A DNA stretch of 64,000 nucleotides from Asterochloris sp. CNOR1 (taxonomy: Eukaryota; Chlorophyta; Trebouxiophyceae; Trebouxiales; Trebouxiaceae), in the NCBI GenBank assembly GCA_963969365.1, contig OZ017749.1, positions 2,294,001 through 2,358,000 on the forward strand, written 5' to 3'. Position numbers and translations under genes: made by a program. Below are positions 26,801 to 40,000 of the stretch, piece by piece; position 1 is the stretch's first letter; each line of letters opens with the position of its first letter. A model generated the notes under the pieces. It was not told where the DNA came from and searched no databases. It saw only the letters and a program-made list of their open reading frames with translations.

Positions 26801-28812
26801 AGCTTCAATGTCCTTCTAAAGGTTTGTGTTGGAGTATGTTGTCCGGTGTTCAGGTGTGCCGTTCACTTAAGAGATTTTGCTTGCAAAATGTAAAAAGCAG
26901 GTGGGCCACGCCTCTGCTGTGCCTGCCAGCTCTCATTGCAACGGGGCCTCTTGGAGCCAGGACTAGCAGCACTGAGCATCAAGGCGCAGTGGCCCGCCAC
27001 CAGTCTCGTTCCCAAGAGGCAGCAAGATTCTTCAGAGCAGGCTGCCTCTGCTGGCTTTGAAAGGGATGCACAGGCGATCGAGGCACTATGTCGCCGTGCA
27101 GGCTGCTTTCATCGGCGCAAAGCATGTCTGCTTAACCCTGGTCGACTGCCTGCAGGACCAGAGTGGCTGAGGAGTTCAGGAAAGGTGCACGCAAGGTCCT
27201 CTTCAGCAGCGATGTCAGCGCTCGTGGGGTGGACTACCCAGACGTGACCATGGTCGTGCAGGTGCCAGCTGTGGTGCTGTAGCAGCACAGAACCTGCCTT
27301 GCGCATGCAGTCAGCTGTGGTGTGCTGCTGTGATCTGGTTGGGAGTGCTGCCTGCACAACCTTTTGCAGTTTGTCAGCCTCAGGCAAGCACAAACCCCCA
27401 TGGATGTCAGGTCTGCTTGGCAAGAGAGATGTTTGCATGCCCCTGTCCAATGGGCGCCCAGAACAAAACCTGCTCTGCCAACGCAACCCAGTTCTGCTCA
27501 GCTCCTCTTCCACTGCCACCCACTGCTTCTGTCGCTGGCTGCAGGTCGGCATGGCAGCAGATCGTGACCAGTACGTGCACAGGGTGGGGCGCACGGCGCG
27601 GGCAGGCAAGCAGGGGGAGGCAGTGCTCATCCTTCAGGACATGGAGCGCGGCTTCCTCAGGAGCCTCACAGACCTCCCCCTGCAGAAGCTGCCAGCGCTA
27701 GATGCACCGGTGAGTTGCATGAGTCTTCTGGGTTTGGAGGAGCTTCTTGAGGGAGCTGACAGGTTGCCCTTCCCGTCAATGTGCTGGGCTTCCAGCCTGT
27801 GATGGGCCTGCCCCTGGTGCCCCTGTGAATCTGAGTCTGCTTGGCGGCAGGACCTCTGCTGGGCGAAGGACGCTGATTGAGCTGGGCACATACTTCCAGG
27901 CTCAAGCTGCAGACCTCCAACCATGTGCTGTGCACTGGACAGCTTGGTGCCTTCTGACTGCATCACTAGCCACTAAAGCATCAAGTTCAGTCAGCACACA
28001 CATGTTGCTTCACACCACCTGCAGGCACAGACCTTGGACAGGATTCAGCAGGCGGCGTCACAGGTGCCTGAGCAGTCTAAGGGAGCAGCCTACCAGGCCT
28101 TCCTAGGCTTCTACAATGGCCATCTGAAGGCCATGGGGCTCGACAAGCCCGGCCTGGTCCAGCAGGCTGCCAACTTTGCATACAGCATTGGTGGGTGCAA
28201 CCACTTTCAAATGCAACGTTGCAGTGGTCCTGGTGCTGTTTGCTGCATCAGAGGTGCAGCCTGCTAGGTGCTGATAGGAAGGCTGCCACAACTTAGAGAA
28301 GGCTGTCTGCTGTTTCAGATTCATGGTCTTGAAAGGCTGCTTGGCTCACACTGAGTCCCTTGCTGCAGGCTGCGCTGACATTCCCGAGATCACACCCAGA
28401 GCAGCAGGCATGATGGGTCTCAAGGTGGGCCTCCAACACCTCAGCCACATGCTTGGAGGCTGGCAGCTCCGCATGCACAACCAAGCAGCTCCGTCTCTGC
28501 ACCGCAGCTGCATCCTTGCACTGCGTCTTCAGCTCCACACTTGTGTTGCAGCCTCAGCTGTCTGCATTGCACAACAGTTGAGGCTCCATACCTGCACTGC
28601 AGGGTGTGCCCGGCATCAAGGTTGGAGGTGGCCAACACAGTGGTGGCGCAGGCCGAAGTGGAAGAGGCGCCGGTGGAGGCCAAAGCGCACGGCCGGTAAA
28701 TGGCGGCAGAGCAGGAGGAAGAGGTGTGCAGATGATCCTTGAATGGGAGGGTCTTTGTTGTAGAGTGCATGATTGGGGTTTGACGCGAGAGTGGGGAGTT
28801 ATTACACTTTGA
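23819..28812 (+). CDS. DEAD-box ATP-dependent RNA helicase, MSS116/RH26-like
   Basis: RNA helicase; MSS116-type members act in organelle RNA splicing and folding (family knowledge). Exon 1 is 23819-24111 ([16 protein letters not shown]...), a basic, Gln-rich N-terminus that could include targeting. Exon 2, 24322-24469, has the Q-motif region and motif I AKTGTGKT; the next exon has PTRELA (Ia). The exon at ~25015-25201 has VVGGTN, TPGR and motif II as DEGD. Later exons have SAT ([15 protein letters not shown]), FFTTARI (start 26572), [14 protein letters not shown] (V, ~27165-27260) and [10 protein letters not shown] (VI, ~27546-27710). The RGVDYPDV wording is typical of MSS116-like helicases. 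The C-terminal extension has a helical segment ([20 protein letters not shown]) and a Gly/Arg-rich tail (near 28606-28730), stop TGA 28810-28812. Motif II is DEGD instead of DEAD. Ghost copies of exons occur before exon 2 and before the 26572 exon. Confidence 0.9.
24180..24203 (+). repeat. Perfect inverted repeat (hairpin) in helicase intron 1
   Basis: The stem cgaggctgca is followed after one base by tgcagcctcg. It lies in intron 1 just upstream of the ghost copy of exon 2 (24214-24272). No function is suggested by its position. Confidence 0.6.
24214..24272 (+). repeat. Decayed copy of helicase exon 2 in intron 1
   Basis: About 58 bases parallel the first 58 of the true exon 2 (24322 onward): gcactggccaaagtcatgca versus gcgctggctgaggtcatgca, then both reach ggtccaggc. 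The copy has TGA where the exon has the codon for Tyr. Confidence 0.75.
24942..24966 (+). repeat. Poly-C tract, 25 bases
   Basis: An uninterrupted run of 25 cytosines in the helicase intron before the TVVGGTN exon. Length may be unreliable in sequencing. Confidence 0.9.
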
Positions 28813-29009
28813 TGCCATCTGTCTATGTGACTTCCGCGCATTCCCTGTGCACCAGCTGTGCTGCCACATAGCGTTTGCTAGGCAATGTGCTGTACCTTTA
28901 CGCTGGTGCTGCAGGCGGCGGTCGATCACGCTAGTGGTGCTGGTGCTTCCCACGACATGTGTGTGTGTTTCATTAGTATGCATGACATTCCTTATTTGTC
29001 AATAAAAGC
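28813..29009. other. Convergent 3' region, helicase / PsbP-domain gene
   Basis: Only 197 bp separate the two stop codons. On the plus strand AATAAA is at 29001-29006. On the minus strand TGTAA is at 28802-28806 (ttaca on the plus strand). The 3' UTRs therefore probably overlap. Confidence 0.45.
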
Positions 29010-30666
29010 CTAAAAGAAGAGCCAGGGATCCTTCTCTGGAGACACAAACCTTTTAGGATCAGGATTTAGCATTGTGAAAGATCTGATTGCCTGATCGAAC
29101 CCTGCCTTCAAGTCCTCCCATTGCTCCTCCCGGCATGTTAATGTCAGCGTGTAATAGAAGCTCAGTTTGGGATCCTTGGTGCCTTTGCGCCAGCTGGTCA
29201 CTGCTTTGCTGTGCCTGAAGTTCTCTTGCTCCTGTGGGCTAAATGTGCTGGGACCTCCCTGCAAGCCAGCCCTGGTGCAGTCAAGTCAGGTGCAAGGCGT
29301 GCTGAGATGAGCTTTTCTGCAGCTCAGTCAGGGGCAAGGCGGGACTCAAACAAGTCGCCCCACACAGGTGCACATGACTGCAGAGGCTGACCATACACAT
29401 GCAGGCACAACAACCACGAATTCCAGAGCGAGTGTGTGGGTTGAGGAGCAGCCCATTTAGGCACGGCTTTGCCTGAGACAACGCCTCGTAGTAGATGTAG
29501 CTGTAGTCTCCTTTCTGCTCTTGTGACACATTCTCCACAGTGCTGAGGCTGATGCGCTGCCCAGAGGTGATGCGTGCCGTTGAGCGGTCGATGAGGACCG
29601 ACTGTGCAATGTCTCTTGCCTTGCACTGCTCAGGAGGCTTGTCATTGAGGGCGGGCGAGGGTGAGCCCACCTGCATGCCCAAGTGAGGACTGACTTGGCT
29701 GTGGCGTGCAAGCTGACCCAAGGAGACCAAATGACCCCAGAAGAAGCAGCGCCAGGAGTGCTCCTGGCACCCCATGATTTAGCAAGAGCTATTGGGGCTT
29801 GAAATGATGCTGGTAGCACATGTACTCAGCTGGGCAGCAGCAGATGCCGTACAGGGCGGCTCCAAGAGCGCTCCAGGCAGCCCTGCAGCTCAGAACTCAC
29901 CAGCATGGTGACAGTGACACCATCTGGGAAGTCCACGAGCTCTGCAACCACTCTCTGCCTAGCATCTGCTGTGAGGGGCGCTGCTGAAGAGTACCGCTCA
30001 GGCTTCCTGCACAGTAAGCACAGCAACTGTCACCACTGAAGCATCTTGGTCAGCTCCACGAGCTGTACCACGCGCACAGCATGCTTGATGCTGCAGCGAA
30101 GCCTTTGACGATGGTGGAGATGGGCAATGCAAGTCAATCTGGGAGCTGTTGGGCTCAGCAATCTGTAAACAAAAGGGAGCAGGCGCTGCCAGGCTCTGCA
30201 GTCTGTATACTTGCTGGAGCAGAGCAACTTTGGGCTTCACAGCCAAGCAGAGGTTGTCTCTCACACCTGCTGAAGATCATGGGCAGCTTGCGACCTGAAG
30301 CTGTCGCCACTGGGTACTGAAACCTGAAGGCAAGGGTGGGGTACTCCAGCACCTTGACCTGCAGGAGGTGCACTCTGTCAGAGAGCGAAATTCGGCAGAA
30401 GTAGGTGCTGTTGTGCATTGAGCTCTCGTTAAGCTTGCCTGATCTGCATTGGCAGGCGTCCCTGTCTGTAGGGATCCTGCATCTGCCTGGCATGCTATGT
30501 CCCAGAGGCCCAGCAGAGTGGTCGCCATGAACACGGCCTCCCGCCTGCTGTAAGATGGCAGTTGCTGCTGGCACTTGACGGCAGCCGTCCTGCATTGCTC
30601 AGGCCTGTGGGGATGCCGGCATGCCCGCAGGGAGCACAGGGGCCGAGGCTGCTGCAACTGTTGCAT
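29010..30666 (-). CDS. PsbP-domain protein, thylakoid lumen (PPD5-like)
   Basis: PsbP-domain proteins are lumenal photosystem-associated factors. The start ATG is at 30666 (MQQLQQPRPLCSLRACR), a Ser/Arg-rich chloroplast transit region, then SRREAVFMATTLLGLWDIACQADA. That is a twin-arginine followed by a hydrophobic stretch and an AxA-like cleavage site, the typical second signal for Tat import into the lumen. The PsbP fold follows in exons near 30280-30360 (VLEYPTLAFRFQYP), 29900-30010 (KPERYSSAAPL, VELVDFPDGVTVTMLVS) and 29460-29640 (LIDRSTARITSGQR). The last exon is ~29010-29250 (FRHSKAVTSWRKGT, YYTLTLTCREEQWEDL), stop at 29010. The KPERYSSAAPL and SDRSTARITSGQR-type wording resembles plant PPD5 as I remember it; the exact paralogue number is uncertain. 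Confidence 0.85.
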
Positions 30667-31019
30667 CTGGAGGTGCTGCTCAGCACTGACGCTACAGGCA
30701 ATCTTGTCCAATGTAGCTTGACAGAGCGGTCAAAGAGAATTGTTGACCTAGAGCTGCTGCTGCGCAAGAGGCAGAGGACTCTCAAATTTGATCTCAGGAA
30801 TTACTTCGATCTGAAGACTGCAAGCAGGCAGAGGTCAGTCTGACAGGTGCTGGTCTCCCAGCCGATCTTTGCCCTCCCGGTATCGATCTGGGCCTGCAGC
30901 CTCAGGACATAGAGGACAATGCACAACACCCATTCCTTGCGGCTGCAGGCCGGTGGCCTGCCCCAGAGGGGGGCCCCCGCAACTGGGGCCGGACCTGAGG
31001 TTGCTCCCTGAGATCTAGC
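30667..31019. promoter_or_regulatory. 353-bp divergent promoter, PsbP-domain gene / PPR gene
   Basis: Both start codons point outward from this interval. No exon was recognised. Two genes of probable plastid function would share it, which fits co-regulation but does not prove it. Confidence 0.4.
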
Positions 31020-34000
31020 ATGAGCACTCAACTGGATGAGGGTCGAGTCTTTCCTGGAGGTCTGCTGCCTCAGCAAAACATGCTGTTCTACCAGGACTAT
31101 GCCTCCACCGGGGGGTATCTGCCTGCTGCTTGGACTCCCTGGCAGCAGCCTGCAGAGCTTGGGGGCGCCCCAGCTCTGACTCAGGGATTCGAGCAGGTCC
31201 CAAAACCTGCTGTCAGCAGGCAGGATAAGAGGGGGCAGCCCCCCATGCCCAGCCTGCTCATGCAGCGGCCTGACCCCCTGCGCATAGCCCAGCACGCGCC
31301 CCAGGGCAATTACAGGGCAGGCAGCCACTACGGGCGGATTGGAGGATCTGTCACTCATGGCCACGGCCACGGACAGGCCTTGCAGGAGGGTGGTCCCCAT
31401 GCCCACTCGATGCCGCAGCCAATCAGGTCAGCAGACAGGGCCTGTGCCATACCCAGGCAGGGGTCTGAAGTTGGGTGTAGGTTTCCAGCCAGGCACACCC
31501 TATCCCAGCACATGCCTGTCCATGGCTGCAGGTGGCAGAACAGGCAGCTGAACCAGATCCCCCGCTTCCATCCCAGAAACCAGGTCCAGCAGGCTGCCAT
31601 GCACCACTACAATGGCCACCAGTACTCAGGGCCGGGCCGCGGGCACCCGCAGGGGCCAGGGCAGGACTGGCCAAAGATGGGCCACAACAAGAACATGGTT
31701 GTTGGTGAGACAGACTTGCAGCTGCTGCTGGCTAGCTGAAAATCGAGCTGGCTACTGCCAGCTAGGCTGCCACCACGTTTTCCCTGTGATTCATCAAGAG
31801 TACGGCTGCGTCCCATGCTGCAACCTGTGACAGGGCCGTGGAGCCAGGCCAGGCATTCCATGAGCACAGCGCAGCTGCACGTGCTGCTGCAGAGATCGCC
31901 GCCCTGCTGACCATCTTGAATGTGTTTGGCTGTCAGGCCTGGTGCCGACATAAGGGCCAGTCCTGACAGACAAGTTAGCTATCTTGCCGGCACAAATTTA
32001 GCAACCTCCCTCTCACCCTGCCTAGACTCAGGACTGCCCTGCCACACCAGATGGGTTGATGACCCATGTGCCTGCCCTGCTTGCAGGGAGTGCGCCGGAG
32101 CTGAGCAGCCACAACAGCAACGGCAGCCAGAACAGCACCGCAACCAACTGCAGCACCCACTCCGACAATGCCCCTGTGAGCATGGCCACCCCCCAGCCCC
32201 AGCCCCAGCAGATGGTGCCCATTGACGACATCCTCTGGCGCATCAAGCGCCTGCCTCCCCATGACCAGATCGATCAGGTGGGCCTTACCTTGTACAGGGT
32301 GCACAGATTTCTGGGCCTGCTGGGGGACTAGTGCACCTGTCGGCCTTGCACCGCCACCCCCTGGTCTGCCCAGGCAACCAGATCACCTTAAGCAGGGGCG
32401 CACAGCTGAGTGTGCATGTCAGAGAGTCCACAGCTCAGCATCCTGCCCGGTGCACGCCGTTTCATGACTAATGTGCTGTCAGCCTCGCTCACGAGAATGC
32501 ACAGCTGATGTTGCCCCTCAGCTTCCTGGCACAGCCGCTTGACCTTGTGAGCACAAGTGTCATCAGAGACGCAGCCCGGCGGCTTGACAGACTGGTTTCG
32601 GCTGTTCTGTGCACCTGCATTTAAGGCCTTGATGTTGTGCACAGGGCCATCTGAATGGGTCAGCCAACATGGCACGATTGGGGCTGTTGGCAGCCAAGGG
32701 CACCCATGGTGCTCCCTATTGGCGTATCAGAGCATGCCATTGCTGACTGCATGTCTTCGGGCTTGCATATGAGCAATGTTGGGCAACACCGCTGCTCTGC
32801 AGACCCGCATGCCCACACTGAGTGCAGCCCTTTCCACTCCCCAGCCCAAAAACTCAAGCAACTTGCTGTGCAGGTTGCGGCAGAATGCATGCCCCAGCTT
32901 CACAGCCGAGGGCTGGCTGCCCTCATGAAGGAGCTGGGAAAGAGCGGCCTGTCCCACCGTGCCTTTCAGCTTTTTGATTGGCTCATAGCGCTTCCTGAGG
33001 GACACATGTGCCAGGTCAGTGGCTCTGGTCTGACAAAGCTGAGTGGCACAGGATGGCATGCATTGACTGGCACATAGCCTGTCTTGATGGAGGCACATTT
33101 GGCAGGTCAGTGACTTGGTGATGGCAGAGCATGGTGGGGCACAGCTCTGTTCATGTTGTGTGGCACAGCTGTGTTTTGGGTGTGGCAGAGCCTGGCAGTG
33201 CAGCAAAGCGTGTGTTGCGTGGCTGAGCCTGACGGTGCAGTAAGGCATATGGCAGGCCTTGCTTGGGCTCCGCTTTGTGGTCAATGTGGTGGGGTGGCAA
33301 CCACCATCAGGGGCTTGCAGCTTGGGCCTTTCTGCGCAGCTCAGCCTTTGACATATGGAGATGCATGGTGGGGGCACAGCAGGTATCTGCCCAACATTTG
33401 CCTGAGATTAGAGTAGTGCTGGCACCACAGGCTGACCACCTTGCTCTCCTGCTTCCAGGGAATTTGTGACGTGTACGTATACACAGCAATGATCAGCAAT
33501 TGTGTGGCACAGCAAGACATGCAGCGGGCCCTGTCCCTTTCTGAACAGATGCGATCCAAGAGCTTGGAGAGAAACGTGCACACCTACAGCGCACTGATGA
33601 ATGTATGCATCAAGAGTGGCCAGCTCCAGCAGGTGAGCGCAGGGCAGGCAGCAGTGTTCTCCAGCAGCGCCAATGGCTGACGCCGCCGCCGGCTTGACGG
33701 GAGTGTGCTGCAAAGGGGAACATCCTGCTGCAGCACTGACTTTCACAGCTTGCGGACTGCACCTTTTTATGTGCGTGCCAACTGCCTGAGGCCAGACAGG
33801 CAGGGTGACGCAAGCCTGTGCTGTTGTGGCCCTCATGTGTCATGCTGCACCTTGCCTGACAGCCACTGCCTGCCTGGTGCACCTGCGCTGAGCGTGTCAG
33901 GCAGGGCAGGCGCTGGCCAGGTCAGCTGCAGGCTGCCAAAATTCCTGGACCTCGGCTGCTGCAGGCACTGGAGGTGTATGGCGAAATGCAGCAGGAGGGC

Positions 34001-37000
34001 TGCATGCCCAATATTGTGACCTACAACACCCTCATCGACGTGTATGGGAAGCTGGGGCAGTGGCAGGAGGCCCTGGGAGTGCTGGAGACCCTGCGCATGG
34101 AGGTGGGCAGCAGAGGTCCGAGGTTCAGCTCCAAGCTGCAGCCTGCCCCCAGCTGTGCAGATGCAGCCACCTGCAGACGTTGCCATGCTTGTGTACGAAG
34201 ACTGCTGGTGTATGCCATAGGTTGATGCAGCCTCATGTTGTGATTCCTTAAGCACCCCTGTGACTAATCCTCCAGGAGCCAAACACTTGCACGCAAGTTG
34301 CAGGCCAGGCAGCATTGTTGAGTCCATGAGAGTCATCAACTATTCATATGCAGCTTCCTTCAGTACCTCCCAATGTTGCACTGGCACAACCTGCCCATTC
34401 ACAAACTCCTATGTTACCATTAGTCGGGTGACGAACTGAGACGTGGCCAGCACCATGGCTTGAAGCCATGTTGGAGGACAGGAGCTACTGGCAGCTTGGC
34501 TGCATAGCTGCTTGGAGCTGGTGCCCAGCAGTGCTGGCTTGGCTTTTTGCACAACGGACAGTGACCTAGCCCCCACCCTGTGAGCACCCTGGCTCTACAG
34601 ATGGCTGAGTGGTCGACCCACAGCCTTACTCTTCTGCAACATCTCCGATGCACATTGCTGACATCTCCCTCCACTCTCAGTGACGTGCATCTGCAGTGCG
34701 TTCAACATACCGCAGGGCAGCTCTGCAACTTACCTGGCACCTCGGCGGCTCAAGTGACTGAGCTGTAGGTCCTGCCGCTGCAGACATGGCGGTGCCCTAA
34801 AGGCATGCTGACACCTGCACTGGCCCGGCTGCCTGCAGGGCATCCAGCCGGTGACGCGCACCTGCAACACGCTGATGATCGCGTGCAACACCAGCGGGCA
34901 GTGGCAGGAGGCTCTCAGGGTGTATGAGGACATGTTGGCAGCCGGGCACGTGCCCAACACGACCACCTACAACGCCCTCATCACCGCCCACAGCAAGGCC
35001 GGCAGCTTCAACAAGGTGCTGGAGGCTTTCCAGCAGATGGTGCAGCAGGTGGGTGGCAGCAGCGGCATGCTTGAGGTTCAAGGGTCACTTTCTTTGCCGG
35101 GCAGGGGCTGTACCTGCAGCCAGGGTGAGGGCTACCACAGCGAAGCTCAGAGGTGCTGGAGGCCATCCAGCAGACATTGTGGCTGTGGCGGCCTGGCTGG
35201 TGTCCCTGAGCCACGCATGGCACTGTGCGGCCGCAAGGTGCTGGGACCATGGGGGCAGCGGATGGATACCAGCTCAAGCCATGTTATGGCTCCTGTTGAA
35301 GCTCACATAGCTGAGCAAACAGTGTTATAGTTGGCATGCATGACACTGGAAAGCCAGGCCATCCAGCATAGGCAGTTGCAGTGGGGGGTGGGGCTGGGGC
35401 TGGGCTGTTTGTGTCCACTGAAGCTGCACGGCTGCCAGCACAACAGGCAGCCCCATCGGCCTGCAAGAAGGGAGAGCGCTCCCGAGAGCTCATGTACATG
35501 CACTTCACCAGGCAAGGTGGGTGTGCTGCACTGCTGTGTACCACTTTGGAGCGGCCAGCTGCTCATGTGCGTCCTGACCTGCCGCAGGGCTGCCAGCGCA
35601 GCGTGATCACGTACAGCAGCCTGATCAGTGCCTGCGAGAAGGCAGGGGAGTGGCGCCTGGCGCTGCAGCTGCTGGAGGAGATGCGGCGAGAGGGGTGCAA
35701 TCCAAACGTGATCAGCTACAACTCCCTGATCACGGCCTGTGCGCAAGGTGGGTATCCCTCAAGCCTGGGCTGCTTGCAGATGTGGGAAGAGTGCACGATT
35801 CATGGCTTGCACTGTGCGCAGGGTGAGCTGATTGGGTTGCAAACAAGCACCTCACGCAGCACGAGCAGGAGGGCTGGCTTGAAACGGATGGGGGCTGCCA
35901 TCAAAGCACTGCGCACCTCCTCAAAACGTTGCAGCAGCCCCAGCTGACATGCTGCAATCATTAAGGTCACCACAGAGCAGGTGCCAGTCTTCAGGGCTCA
36001 ACAGCAGCTGCCTGCCTGCCTGCCTGTGCTCAGTCCACACTGTCGTGCGCTTCAGGGGCGCAATGGGAGCGCGCTGCGGAGCTGTTCCAGCAGATGCAGC
36101 AGCAGCACTGCATGCCTGATGTGGTGACCTACACCGCCCTCATTGGAGCATACGAGAAGGGGCACCAGTGGAGGCAGGCCCTGCAGGTGACGTCTGCACG
36201 CTGGCGTTGCTGTCAAGCTCTTGGCAGTTAGCTGTTGGCATCCCCTGAGTGTGTGTGGCTGACTGCCGAAGCTGCCTCAAAGCTGCATTGCTCAGCAATG
36301 GTCCTGCCTGCATGACCTGACTGTGATGGGCTGGGCAGCAACCTGCCAGCATCGGAGAGCTGATGATACCTCAGCTCGCATGGCTCAGCATATGGAGCTT
36401 GCAGATTTGTATGGTGCCGAGAACCTTGTTTGAGCAAATCAGGGCTCAGCATGTGTGCGGCAAGAGTCATTGCCTCCTGCTGTGCCACAGGTGTTTGAGA
36501 GCAGCAGCAGGACACGCTGCACGCCTGACGCCATTCTGTACACCACCATGATCAACACGTTGTGGGAGACTGGCCTCATGTGGGCGCAGCAGCACGCTGC
36601 ATCCCTTTTCAAGTAAGCCTTGCTGTCTCACCCATCCTGAGGTGTACCAGAGTGAGGAGCATGTTGTCTCACCCGGTGCCGGACCGCTGGTAGCAGCAGC
36701 GGCGTCACCACCAGACAGCGTGACAAGACTGCTTCTGCAGCAGCGTTTGCATTCCTTCTGCCAAGCAAGCCTGAACTCTTGGTATCAACAAGGGCCAGGC
36801 AGCGCAGTGCAGCATGCAGGGGCCTGGCACTTGACGTAGGGTCACCTCCACAGCCGTGAATGGTTATATGGCGTACACAACAATCTGTTTGCATTTACCC
36901 TGCTGGGTAAGTTTGTGACCTGGGTCCCCTCCACTCAGGTGCTCAACATGCTGTCCCCACCTGCTGCAGGCAGGCACACAGCGAGGGGTTGCTGCGGCGC

Positions 37001-40000
37001 TGCGTCCTGCAGACGCTGGAGGGGCTCGAGCTGACCCTGCACTCCGCGTGCACCGGGGTCGCGCTGCTGACGCTGCACACCTGGCTGGAGGACCTCAGGT
37101 TGGGCCTGTGTGGTTGTCCTCTTGTCATGTTGGATGTGGCCACCGTGTTGACCCCCCACAGCCTGCTCACCTGCAGCCAGCAGCAGCGACAGTGGGAGCC
37201 AGAGGCATGCCTGACACCCCTGTCAGGCACGCTGCCTGTCTGCTCATACATGCCTCAGCCCACAGGTGGATCTCTCCCTGTTACCCGGGGCGGGCTGCAT
37301 CCTTTCCAGAGGCAGTCACCTGCCTCCCCTGGCTGGAGACTCTGCCTGCCTGCCCACTGTTCTGCAGAACGCACTTGGCCCACAGAGGGCCTTCCATTCA
37401 CCCTGTCTGACAACAGGATACACACCTGGTTGCCTGCAGGGAACAGGGGGCCACCCTAGGGCCCTCACCCTGTCTGACGACCCAGCATTCAGCTCTCACC
37501 TGTGGCACTTGCCCTCCTGCAGGGAACAGGTGGCCAATGAGGGCCCTGTGTCTCTGCCCTCCAGCATCTCCATTGCTGTCGGGCGCACCAAGCGCTCCGA
37601 GAATGGGACGCACACAGTCAAGGAGGCCGTCATGGCTGTGCTGCAGAGCTGCCACGCCCCCTTCAGGGTGAGGGATCGAGCCTGCTCAGACTCTTGCCCA
37701 GGCAGTGGGTGCAGAGTGACCAGCTACTGGATCGACATGCTGCTATGTGTGTCGGCATGTGCCAGACCAGCTAAGCCAGCAGTGCGGTTTCTTGGATCCA
37801 TGGCCCCCTGTGGCTGGGAACCATGCTGGTCACAACTGCCAGTCGCGCTTGGGACACATCAGTGTCGTGGAGCCAGGCGCTGGCTGCTCTGGCGGAATGG
37901 CCGCTGCCGAGTGCCAGCGGAGCTCTGGTGACATCTGCTCTGCTAGGCACGCTTCACTTCTCCCCTCTCAAGCTGAACTTGGGCACATCTTGGTTGACTG
38001 AGCTGGAGCACTTGCACTGCAGGAGCACTCTGACGGCTCCACCTACGTGGGCCGTCTGCAGGCGCACGGGCCTGACCTGGCCACCTGGCTGGGCAGCTCT
38101 GCTCTGGAGAGCAGCCCTTTGCAGAACCTGGTGGTCCCAGAGGGGCGCTCTACCTCAGGGTGGGTGCCACTCACTGCATCTGAATCTGTGATAAAGCTGT
38201 CAGTGTCAGACAGGCTACAGGTTGCCAAGGCTCCTTTGCTCCCTATTGTGCAATGCAGCTGACAGCATGCTTGACTGCCACTTGAGAATAGCCAGACGCT
38301 GGGCAGCAGAGTGCTGGAGGCCCTCTCCAAGTGCCACGCCACTGGACTTGCCCCCTCACCTGCGTGGGCTGCCACTGAGCAATCTGAATGTCCTGTAGTG
38401 CAGCCGCCTCAACAGCCACATCATTGGCCCTGCCCCTGGCAGCTGTTTGATGGATCAGTGTTGAATGGCACTGTCCCACTGGTGCAGGCAGCCCCACAGG
38501 TGGGGCACGGAGGAGGTTGAGACAGAGCGCAGGGTGCTGGACGCCTTCCGTGCAGTGCACTTCTTTGAGCAGGGGCACCGCCCCAACATGCAGGCCATGC
38601 CGGCTGCCTACCTGCAGCAGCGGCGCTCCCTGGTGCACACAGCTGTGCAGATGGCCGATACTTTGGAGCTCCCGGTGGGTGGTGGCTGTGTTGCTGAGGC
38701 CCAGACGACCCCCCCTCAGCTGCTCCGCATCTCTGTGCAGCTGCTGCGCCCTCAACCTGCTAGGCCCCCGGCAGCTCTGCCTGCTGCCCATGGCTGCTTT
38801 GGACCTAACTGTTGGTGCATTGGTAGAGGTGAATGCAGAGCTGCTGCAGTGCTGCAATTCCATGCAGCTCTGTGGCTGACTAAATGCAGAGCTGCATGGA
38901 ATTGCAGCGCCACAGCTGCTCACTGACACACAGAGATGGAAAGGCTGCTGGCAGTGCTGGACCTCTATTCCGCCCTACCTTTAAGTTGTGTGTGACGCCA
39001 ATCTGCTGCCAGGCAGCCTGCTGACAAGCCCGCTGCAGTACCGAGTCTGGGCCCTGCACTGCCTGCAGGAGGAGATCTCATATGACGCCGTCCTGCTGAT
39101 GGACTGCCTCCTAAGCCACCCAGGGGCAGTGACGGACATAATGCTGCTGCCCACCACCTGCGTGGCCTGCCTGCTCATCATCATGCAGCAGACCTGCAGC
39201 ATGGAGCAGATGCCATCCAAACAGCACCTGGAGCATGTACCAGGTGCACTTGTCATAGCTGGTGCACAGCCCTGCTCTGTGCAGCTTGCAGTTGGTTCAT
39301 GTACTGCCATGTGCTCACCCAAACCGCTGCATGTTGCTGCTGGGGATCTGGTGCACAGTGCACTGTGCGAAGCAGATGCTGCTTGTTGGTCTCACAGCCG
39401 CTTACCTGCTGGAGCCTGCTCAGCCGAGTGCCTTGCTCCAGTTTCGGCTGCTTGCAGGCAGGCAATCCATGTTTGCAATAGTGCTGGCCTTCCTCCCTGA
39501 AGCTCTCCCCTATGGCTGCAGGCCTGCAAATTGACTCCTTGGTGGACGTCCAGGCCAAGGTGCTCAGCGTGCTGCACCACGACACTGCAGCCATCTCGGC
39601 TGTGCGCTGCCTGAAGCTGTTTCTGGAGAGGCTTGGCTGCGCCTTTGGGGAGGGAGATGAGGCAGAGGTGAGCGCAGCTCGGCCGCTGTCTATCTCTGGT
39701 CTTATCTCTGGCACACAGCTAGAGTGGCGGCCGCCGTCCTCGCCGCTGTAGGGGCCTTTCCTCCTGACCATCTCAGCATCCAGTTGCCCAGATGCTGTGG
39801 CCAGGGTGGCAGGTCACCGTCACTATCACATCTCTGCACCACTCAAGCAGCTTCCAGCAGATGATGCACATCTCTCTGTGCGGCCTGCAGCACCGGCAGG
39901 AGGCGGTGGCTCAGACTCTGTTGCCTGAACCAGTGCAGCCACTGACCCATGGCCCCCTGCCTGCAGCACCAGCAGGAGGCGGTGGCTCAGACCCTGGCCA

